Of a DNA stretch of 64,000 nucleotides, positions 54,944 through 64,000 are shown one piece after another. The stretch covers positions 3,523,128 to 3,587,127 of the forward strand of contig OZ037771.1 in assembly GCA_964035545.1 (NCBI GenBank). Direction: 5' to 3'. Made by a program: the position numbers and the translations under genes. Numbering within the stretch: the first letter of the stretch is position 1; every line of letters starts with the position of its first letter. The notes below the pieces were generated by a model, which was given only the letters and a program-made list of their open reading frames with translations, did no database searches and was not told the DNA's origin. The stretch is from Bugula neritina (lineage: Eukaryota > Bryozoa > Gymnolaemata > Cheilostomatida > Bugulidae).

Positions 54944-56098
54944 TGCACATAATAAAGTTGTCAATCGACAGGGTTCGCTTTAGATTAGGGTCAGAAACTA
55001 GGCTAATTGTTGCTAACACCCGTGTTATGGTTACAAATAATGTATATACTCTGGCTAATCGTAGCTTTGATTAGTTATCTTTTCTTGCTAGTAGATGCAT
55101 AGAGAGAGCGCAACTCTACTTACGTGAATCCAGTCGCAATGATACGGCTAGATGGTTAGGAATAATATGAGTATAAAAGAGAGTATGCCCAAGAGAGTTA
55201 CATGATAGTGAGGCGAAATAGAGTGAGGGACTGCAAATACAGTGTTGTGAGAACACAAAATAATCTGAGTATGCAGAACTTGTCTGTATGAGCATATAGA
55301 AAAACTTAATGGAGTGTGTTTGGGTGTGCCGAGCCCAGCGGACCCTATACTGCAGTGCACACACCAGACACCCTAACCTGCAGGCTTAACTCTCCCCACA
55401 GACTGACGGGAGCTGGAGCTACCTCACAACCAACCCAAGCAACCTGTACCAATACACTGACTCGGGCTAACCTTAAGGCTACAATATAATATTGTTCAGC
55501 GAGTTCATGAAACTGAGGATCCAGTTATAATACTTTTCCTACATTACACTGCAGGTTTTCGCTGCTCCGTTATCAATAATACATGGAAGTTGATCAGTCA
55601 TACTACTGGGAACTTATGCATACACATAATTAAAGTATCTCCGGCATATGTGGTAAATGTCATAGTCACTTTGGAAGCTCTTTTTAAACTGCATATTGAG
55701 AATTTTATAAGTACATTGCGTTCAAATTGCATAAATTATGTGTGTAAACTAAGCAAACCGCACCATTTTGAAATAAATTCATACCACTAAATATTGTATT
55801 GCACTACTTGAAATACAAAAAAAGCTAACAAAAATTGAAAATCAGTAATAGAAAAACTTTGAAATCAGAGAGTAAATGCACTGCTTCAGCCAATACTGAG
55901 GACAATGATATGTAAGGGATGATAACTTCACATTAACCGTAATCAAATACAGCATTATGCCTTAATTCCCAGAAATATAAAAAGTATTATGTAATTGTTT
56001 ACTCAAAACTTGAAAGTTGGTGGTTTGGTTGTGGAAGACGTTGAAGTTTGGACTGGAAGACTTTAACACAGAGTAAACCTTGACTGAACAGGCATCTA
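54944..56098. other. Spacer between hAT-like element and MSL2 3' end
   Basis: Mostly featureless. A GC-richer patch at about 55320-55480 and a minus-strand donor-like CAC|GTAAGT near 55120 might mark an untranslated exon of PLSCR, but nothing confirms it. The distal part should hold the MSL2 3' UTR. Confidence 0.4.
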
Positions 56099-57607
56099 TT
56101 ACTCAACATTGATTTCATCACCATCAGTATCTTCGGATGCTTGTTCTATCTTTACCACCTTGTTAGGGTTCCTGCACCCCTTGCACTTGCACTCCATGCA
56201 AGGAGTGTGACTGCTGTAACACGGGCAGCGCTGACCATAGCAAGTCAATCTTCCTGGAGACAAGGCGGCAGCACTCCCACAACTACATCCTTTTTTAGAC
56301 TTATCCTTGACAATTTTTCTAGAGCTGGAAGTACAGACATATTATGAGTATATTTGATAAAAAATATGCATATTTAAATGACAGTTCTGATTCTCTATAA
56401 GCGCTGAGAGGTCTTCCTTGTATCATTAGAAACACAGAAACCGGCTAATTTAAACTGACGTGTTGTCTTGCATACTATAAATATATTTTAATTTGTGTTT
56501 GATAACAAGAGATATTTAAAATATCCATATATAGAGCACAATGCTTCTCTATAATTATTAAAATGATGGGATATACTTGTTGGGCTACTTTTGACAGAAA
56601 GTTATAAAAAGAATATTTGCTACAGGGTAACCTATAAGTTATCCACCTAATAATCTTTTTTACAAAATAAATATAATATACTTACAAGCCACTATTTTTT
56701 CTTGGCAAGGAGCTAAAAACATACAAGTATATCAGATGCTCATAATGAACATTGAAACCAGTTTGCATTAAAGAAGGACTTTTAATAACTGAGTATAAAT
56801 TATAAATGCAATATATCAAATCTACTCACGATACATCACCAAAGACAAACTGTAGACACAGCATAAAAGAACCACAAGTAATATCCCAAATTATTAAAAA
56901 ATTGATGAACTGTACCTGTCTAAACAATTATTCCCTTTCCCGGCTATTACTTCCTGTGACGCAGACAAATTCTCTAAAGGTACGTCTTCATCGCCACTAG
57001 AAAAGACATTATTCTCAAGTTGCTTTGATGACGATTTTCTTTTTTTCCTGCTCATAGAATATTTTCCTTTTCTAGATTTCAAAAATCGTTTAGAATTATC
57101 CACAGTAGAAATATCTGACTCTACTGGAATAGTCGATGTATTTGCTGAAGTTATGGCAGCTACAGATGAATCAATATTAACGCCTTCTCTAAGCAGATTT
57201 TCCAACTTATCCCTACAACTTTCTAATTCAGGAGTCAAGTTATTGATAGCATATTCTACTTGTCTTTGGTACTCCTCAGATGAGAGTAAAAACTGACAGA
57301 GTTTAGAGTAACACTGAACTAGAGAGACTAGTAACCTATTTGGAATAAAATTCTCGTAACTTTGACACCAGCCACATTGAGGTCTTAACTTCATTTTACT
57401 GCCCACGCATTTCCTGCAGACAGTATGCTGACAGGAGTTATGGTCGGCACACATTGGATCTTGAAGAATGCTGCCACATACTCTGCAACTGACGTAGAAC
57501 TTGAGGGGGGAGAGGTACTCTAATAGGAGCAACAAATAGCTCTTGCTGAGTTCATGCTCAGCTAGAATGTATTCAGTAGCACTACTGTAGCATGTTAGGG
57601 CATTCAT
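56099..57607 (-). CDS. MSL2: MSL2-like E3 ubiquitin ligase (MSL complex subunit)
   Basis: Nuclear RING-type subunit of the MSL chromatin complex, which in animals ubiquitinates histone H2B and, in Drosophila, directs dosage compensation. Exons: 57607-56916, 56712-56686, 56324-56099; phases 2 and 2 close, 945 nt, 314 residues. The RING (residues 41-81) has C41, C44, C59, H61, C64, C67, C78 and C81 in the MSL2 spacing (SCRVCGSILQDP, CQHTVCRKC, CGWCQSYENF). A Lys/Ser-rich middle follows. The CXC DNA-binding domain (about 251-292) has nine cysteines (KKGCSCGSAA, LTCYGQRCPCYSSH, CMECKCKGC). It is much shorter than human MSL2 (577), the loss being in the central disordered part. The tail is acidic. 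Exon 2 is only 27 nt. Confidence 0.93.
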
Positions 57608-57615
57608 ATCTTCAT
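57604..57615 (-). promoter_or_regulatory. Three-codon uORF overlapping the MSL2 start
   Basis: ATGAAGATATGA begins eight bases upstream of the MSL2 ATG in another frame and its stop overlaps the start codon (ATGA). A start-stop ATGTGA lies a few bases further up (57629-57624), beside a possible acceptor. Short uORFs like these often modulate initiation. Confidence 0.5.
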
Positions 57616-57629
57616 TCCTTCGATCACAT

Positions 57630-58938
57630 CTACAGAATAAGACACAATCTTTTTATTAGCCAATTTAAAGTTTAGCTATTACATGTTGCAGAGTGCTCAA
57701 GTCATTTCAGTCTCAGTATCTCAATATATGAGAAGAGCAAACAAAAACAACACTATTTCGTGGAAAATTTGGTAAAAGTATTTTAAATACTGTAACTAAT
57801 ATTTTACAAGACTTTTAGGTAAATAACAAGGCAAATTTCTTATTTTAAATGCCTATGACTTTGGTAAAGCTGTCACGATTTGCTACATATTCACATAGCA
57901 GGACTACAAACTCAAACTTTCACACTATATATTTGCCTTTTACAGCAAAAATTTTACAAACCATTTTTCATATATCATTATGTGTATCAGTATGTACATC
58001 CTGGCAAGTAATCTCATTAAAATTTAAACACGCCCATCAGTATCACTATGACTATGATTTCAAGATGCACCAAAGGCAAATCTAATACTAATACTGTAAT
58101 AGTGATACAGTAATAATAATATTAATATAAATTAGAATATCAATAACTTTAAATTAATCACAACCAAACTAGTTTATTTATGTTTGACCATATAATACTA
58201 ATAGTTATTATAACAAATTCAATATCAATGTGGGTATGATACTATAACTTATAAGTATAACTCAATAAAATTAACGTTAAGTTTAACTTTAAGTATAACT
58301 AATAACGTAACTGATGACTTAAACTATAACCAGTTATACTATAACTGTAAGTATAACTATAACAATAACTATAACATTAGCTTAAAGTGATTACCTGAGT
58401 ATAAGTAAAACTAAAAGTAAAAGTATTAACTTTAAGTTTAAGCCTTAAGGGCAAAAAATGAAACCACACTCACACTAGCCCAAACAATATTGATAGCTCA
58501 TAACTGTAGTGTAGCACATAGTAAATTTATTAATGGTAATAAATAATAAGTTATAGCAGTAGCTATAATATTAATTATCATAATGAGTTACAGTGTAAGT
58601 GCCATACTAATACTTAGACTAATCACTAATAACTTTCTTACTACTTAGCAAAACGGAACAAGTACTACAGGTTTTTATGACTACAATGAGTTGATGCAAT
58701 ATTACTTTTCGAAAAGTGTTATTGGCGAAGGTTGCGTCCTAGCAACTGGTAAAAATCGGAAACCGAGTTCTAGCTCTCGAGTTGATTTAATGAAATTAAT
58801 ATCTTTATTTACAGTGCTACACTAATAGTAATAGTATCACTACATTCTACGTATTTTTGGCAACTTTAGCTTTGCTACAAATGCTTCGACAGCTTAAGAT
58901 TATTTTTTGATGGATATCTATAATAAAAACCTTTGAAG
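57630..58938. other. Divergent intergenic region MSL2 / VWA3-like
   Basis: 1.3 kb between two start codons facing apart, with AACTATAAG-type low-complexity sequence at about 58240-58450. It probably contains both promoters and the MSL2 leader. Confidence 0.55.
58731..58746. promoter_or_regulatory. Imperfect RFX X-box upstream of VWA3-like gene
   Basis: GTTGCGTCCTAGCAAC contains the inverted half sites GTTGC and GCAAC, separated by 6 bases rather than the usual 4, about 190 bp before the start codon. Confidence 0.35.
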
Positions 58939-61900
58939 ATGGCAACTTTAGACGTAGACCCCTATTTGCCCAACGCTTACTCCAAAACACGTGAGTGAAA
59001 TTTAGTCTTGGCTTTCACATTATAGTTTGCTAATCATAGATCATGATGATAATGATCATTTTGTTGTTGATTAAAAAATAACTTAGTGAACTTGTTATTA
59101 TATTAAATTATGTTAATTCATATAAAAAGTTATGGTATACTAGCAACACACCCTTAGGCTTATAACTTAATCTTTATCTTATGCTTATCACTGTCGATTT
59201 ATCTTGTAGTTATACTTTTAGTTATAACTTATAATAGCGCTTATACTTCTAGAAATAGTGATACTTATTGCATTACTTTTCTATGTTGTATTAGTGATAT
59301 AATTATTACTATTAGTATTACTTATAATTATATTGATGGTAATAAGTTGCCATTGACATTGTGATTGTAGTAGACATTATGATTATAAATAATTCTATTT
59401 GTATCGTATGCAATTTAAAACGACTCATACATATATATTTATAACATGCTGTGTTCAAATAATTGTTGCACTTTGCCATATATTTTGTTAGACTGTCATT
59501 ACATTCCAATGGCTGTCAATGCAACTTTTTTACGTTGTTTATTATCTGTTATCTACCATACTTTTGTATATAGCAAAAAGATAGCACTACAGTTTGTAGA
59601 ATAAATTATTTATTTCACTATGAGAGAAACTAGGTTTGTTATTTTGCAAGTGACTGTGAAATAATACCTGAAAACATCAAATGTCATCAGTATAGCTACA
59701 GTTATAATGCTTACAATATCAAATACTAAAATTATTAATTTCATAATAAGATATATATTATTTCCTATAAATTGTCTGTCCAGTTTCATTATTGACTTTT
59801 ACATGCAAATTTCTATATATATTTCATAGTAAACAAAGATGGCACTCCATCGGGTATGTCTAAGTGACCTTGACCTATAGTTTCCTATTTATTTTATCCT
59901 ACATGTAATTTTATTTCAATCTTTCATTGTTGTTTACCTCCTTTCTTTCTGGCTTACACAAAATTATTGGTTGATTGCTGAAACACAAGATAATTAAGAA
60001 TAGCTAGCATCACAGGTGGTGGAATTGATACTGTATAATTTTTATTTGTGTGCAGACATTGATTTAACTGATTATTCTCATTAATATTGTTTTATCATTG
60101 AATTGATAACCACAACACGTTTTCAGTTCGATTAACCTGTTGTATCATCATGATGTTGTGATTTGTTAAGTTATTAGAAATCTCAAGTACTAATCAATAA
60201 TTTCCATGCAACAATCACTATCGATCAGCTCAATAAAATCTTCCATTTGCTAACTGTACAGCATGGTATTTTATTACGCATCTCTCGTGGCTGAAATTAA
60301 AAAATTTACTGATTTTTACTTTTTGCTGATAAATTTATTCAGTTTCAAGATTTTTTTCCTGCTTAGTTTATTTTTGATAGTTTCATTTGTATATATTATA
60401 CAGTGTATATATATTTATATATATATGTTGGACATGTGTATGGGCATACATTATATTATTGGAATGCAATACCATAACATTATATTATTTTTGCTTCTTC
60501 CAAACATAAAATAAACAAATGCACCCAGACCAGTAAGTAAACAAGGAGCCTGTTATGATTCATATAGTGACCATTGATTTCCAACACTAAATAGATAATC
60601 ATAAAGAGCTCATTGTTTGTCTCATGTCAGGCAGAGTGCAGACAAGACTAGTCAAGTGCTCCGCAGTGTTATGGTGCTCTCGAAGCTCTCTGCTTTCTAC
60701 TGCATAATAAATGTGCTTTTTGTTTTTCTAGCTAGCTTTGACTAGCTAGGTTACACCCTAGAGTAATATAATTCAGTACTTATAAGCTGGAATAGAATCG
60801 TGCATATCAATAGATGCAGAACAATCCCACTGGTGTGTTAAATTATTTAATGGTCCAAGTCAAAATCTCCACCCAATCTAGGAATATTTGAGTAGTTGAT
60901 GACTATATCACTGAAAAAGCCTATACCTTTGGGTCTGCTAGCTGTATATAACCATATGCGTGTCAGAATGTCGAAAACTGCGACAGCGCTTTTTAGAGCA
61001 AATTTAAAACTAAATATTGCTATACATATTGATGTTAGCTCTGTTATTGTTAATATGAACTACACTAGAGAACTCTACTTGTAAATTAATACCGTATTAT
61101 GATGTACATACACAGCTATAGTGTAAATTTAATGTAGATTACATACAATAATATTTAAATAATATTATATTTTATTTGCATTAAATAAGTTTTTTTACAC
61201 TAGTGTAAAATATAATGTAAACATTGTAGTGTGCAAAGTATATATACTGTACACTATATACAATACTTCATATATTTGTATATGTATATATTTGCATTGT
61301 GTTACCTCATAATGTCTGATATGCGCTGACGTTACAGGCTGCCGGTTTGACTTGACGTCGTATCAGGCACATCTAGACTCCCAAGAAGAACCCGGAAAGA
61401 AACTCGTTACTCCAGAGATCATTGCTGACGAGTTGCTGTTAAAGAAAAATGATCGGAAATCGTAAGTTCTGCTGTCGAAAATTGTTACTAGTAGTTGCCA
61501 TAGTGATGGTGCTGGCAGGCCAAGCTAGACTCAATTCTGCAATTTTATGCAGGCGAAAAAGTGTAGTTTTTTACTAACTTTGACTCTTGACTATTAGTTT
61601 GAAAAGCCAACCCCCCTCCCCCTCTTCCCTCTCTATAACAAAATACATCTCATGGTAAAATTACCTGCAGAATTCAAAGTTAAGCTGAAATATAGTGCTT
61701 TACACCTAATGAGTTGAATGCAATGAAATATATACCTATTAGTGAGTTGATTAATTGTTAAGTAGCACTGCTAATATTATTTATTAGTGAATTCTAAAAT
61801 CTATATAATATAATATGTGGTATACGAGTTTGACAGAGCAGGTAATATAGTATGTGTACTATCTTGTGATATAATTGTTGATGTCTTCATAAGTTGGGAG

Positions 61901-63515
61901 TTGGATGTCAGAGGTCAAGTTTCCACCAAGAAGTGGCTCAGTAATTATGGCCTCAAGAAGAACAAACTGGACATCAAGTCTCTAATGCAGGCAGTTGGCT
62001 TCAAAAAGAGAGATGGTTTGTATTTGCTAACCTTTGAGTGTTAAACTCGTTGCTTTACTTGAAGTAAAAGCAGTTTTCAAGAATGAAATACTAAAAAATT
62101 GCATGTTTTATATAGATTAAATGACCAAGTTGGGCTACAAATAGCTATAGTTAAAAGCATTTCCAATAATTGGATTTTTTTCAAATATTTTAGCATTGTT
62201 ATAGCTTTTATCCAACACTTTTATAGCACCCAGCTGTTCATGTGCTAGCATTTTACCTTTCCAATAAAATATAATATTATAAAATTCTGTTACATTGTAT
62301 TTTAGTTAAAATTTGTATATTTAGATTTCGACTATACCTTACGAAAGCCAATCCCATCCAAATACACTGTTGGTAAAGGTTTCTGTGAGAAATACACAGC
62401 TAATGATGGCAAGATTACTAATGTATGTTGACAAATTCAGCTTTATTTATTCTGGTATTGTTTTATTCAAGCCTAAAGTATCATATCGTTATGTCATATC
62501 ATTATGTCATATCATTATGTCATATCATCATGTCATATCATCATGTCATATCATCATGTCATTTCATCATGTCATATCATCATGTCATATCATCATGTCA
62601 TATCATCATGTCATATCATCATGTCATTTCATTATAATGTCATATCATTATATTATATCATCATGTCATTTCATCATGTCATATCACGGTGTCAAATTGT
62701 CGTATTATATCATTAATATTATCACTATCATATCATCACTCAGGTGGCCATCAGTAAAGACAGAATGATTCAATATGCAACTCGACTAAAACAGGCCATC
62801 AGTCTGTTCAGGAAGAGAATGGACTGGCTGACCTCAGAAAGCAGACGTATATTTGGTGTAATCCAAGAGTCAGTTGTTATCATCATACTAGGTAAGTTAA
62901 TTCAGCACATGGATGTCACAGATTCGCAGTTTGCTGTTTCTTAAGATGTTTTCCCATCTACAAATGAATTATTCTGCGACATAACCAATAACATTTTACA
63001 TTACAAGACACAATCAATGACATGCATTGTTGTTGATGAACAACCAATTGCATTCTTGATGACATGGGGACAAATGTAATGATGAAAGTGATTGGTTGGA
63101 CCTAGTTTTTAAATAACTTCAGGTGTCTACTCAGCTATATTACTGCTTTCTTGCATGTAAATCTAATGATTCTAAGTGATGAAGTTCTGTTAATAATGTT
63201 GTATAAATGCCTACCATATGATAGAAGTGAATCCTAATAAATACTTCTGGTGTACAGGAATAATATTTATGCTGATCTAATATTTTATTACAGCATAACA
63301 TGCTAAACCCTATAAGTTACACAAGTCATAGCATAAAGTAGCTAGCATTTCCTATATATATTAGTACTAACTGGTATGTTATACATGGCTGTTGGGTTTG
63401 TTAATGTTGCAGACGTTAAGACAATGTCTCCCCAGCAGTTTGACCAATACCGGTGTGCCGTAGAGAGAGTGTTGAAAGAGCAAGTCTCAACTACAGCCAA
63501 GTTTAACATCTATAG
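58939..63515 (+). CDS. VWA3: VWA3-like protein, 5' part (von Willebrand A domain)
   Basis: Resembles the VWA3A/VWA3B family, found mainly in ciliated lineages. Exons: 58939-58990, 59830-59853 (a 24-nt microexon), 61338-61461, 61894-62015, 62325-62422, 62744-62891, 63413-63515; all phases close and the last ends in phase 2, so the gene continues past the window after at least 223 residues. Landmarks: STKKWLSNYGLKKNKLDIKS (N-terminal motif), RKPIPSKYTVGKGFCEKYTA, then RKRMDWLTSESRRIFGVIQE leading into the first strand of a VWA fold (SVVIIILDVKTM), followed by LKEQVSTTAKFNIYR. The MIDAS position reads DVKTM instead of DxSxS. The exon at 61894 depends on a weak acceptor (CATAAG). Family call is from motif order, paralog not resolved. 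Confidence 0.72.
62478..62690. repeat. 13-bp minisatellite (GTCATATCATCAT)n
   Basis: About 15 units in VWA3-like intron 5, decaying toward the acceptor of the exon at 62744, whose upstream bases TCATATCATCACTCAG still resemble the repeat. Confidence 0.93.
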
Positions 63516-64000
63516 GTTTGTAATATATTAGATGTATGTTGCTCTATAATATTATACACATCTAAACATGATGGTAATCATCTTCTGTGTTGGATGGAAA
63601 TAATAACTTGCTGTTAGCAGTGTGGCGTCTAATCTACTAGACCAACCCTAAAATGTGCTTATTTTATTATATAGACCAAAGGCTACCTTATGTGAAATAA
63701 CCTATTAGCCTAGTCAGCCTAGTGTAGTAAATAAAGGCTCGCCCCACGTTGCTAAACAAACAACCCGCTATTAACATGTTCTTTTCATGCAGTTCAAATA
63801 TTAATAATGTATATGTTTGTACAACTTGTACATTATCTACAGCAAAATCTTATTTAAATGACATGACCCTGTATCAGCCTAAGAAAGGCAAATACTGCGA
63901 TACTAGTGAAAATACATTCAATGTTAAACTTTTAAATGTTGCTGTTTGTTTACTTCTAACACAAGATGGTGTCAAGGGAGTTAGTTATATAAGCTTTTAG
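63516..64000 (+). other. VWA3-like intron, right window edge
   Basis: Starts with donor GTTTGT after the last recognised exon. No further exon is recognisable; the open frame at the edge has no family resemblance. Confidence 0.6.

Noticed and set aside
62370-62768. His/Ser/Cys/Ile repeat frames
   Set aside because: Translation of the 13-bp minisatellite; only the part after 62744 is a real VWA3-like exon.

Overview
This is a stretch of animal nuclear genome: AT-rich, with GT-AG introns of roughly 0.1-5 kb, dense microsatellites and minisatellites, and five recognisable genes, each a homolog of a conserved metazoan family. Nothing is bacterial or viral. An invertebrate bilaterian, perhaps a spiralian, fits the gene content and structure, but the sequence does not fix the phylum. 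I assembled exon models by hand. In every gene the reading phase closes across all internal junctions, which is the main support for the models.

Layout: (1) 1-4239, an (AC)n tract and featureless upstream DNA ending in a small core promoter. (2) 4240-11850 (+), a complete five-exon class IV POU homeobox gene (POU4/Brn-3/unc-86/acj6). (3) 11887-23936, a long gene-poor region with a MITE, a perfect RFX X-box and several tandem repeats. (4) 23998-43924 (+), a 26-exon Dbl-family Rho GEF of the MCF2L/DBS type (Sec14, spectrin-like, DH, PH, SH3) whose DH core motif is badly degraded. (5) 45421-51375 (-), a phospholipid scramblase (PLSCR) with two tandem 140-nt mutually exclusive exons. It is tail-to-tail with MCF2L. 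(6) 51398-56098, AT-rich DNA holding a 1.8-kb hAT-like fold-back element with an exact 8-bp target-site duplication. (7) 56099-57607 (-), a compact MSL2 (RING plus CXC). (8) 58939 onward (+), the 5' part of a VWA3-like gene, head-to-head with MSL2 and running off the window.

The genes do not form one pathway. Local relations are a convergent pair (MCF2L/PLSCR) and a divergent pair (MSL2/VWA3-like) with 1.3 kb between start codons.

The most unusual signal concerns splicing. Minisatellites repeatedly abut splice sites, and in two places the repeat unit is a copy of the 3' splice site itself (31-bp units before a DH exon; 20-bp units before the PLSCR exon at 46005). In the PLSCR case each unit reads as an acceptor fused to a donor (TATAG|GTGAG), the architecture of recursive or ratchet splice sites, and the downstream exon itself begins with GTGAGT. 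Together with the mutually exclusive exon pair, this makes the scramblase locus the best candidate for an undescribed regulatory arrangement.
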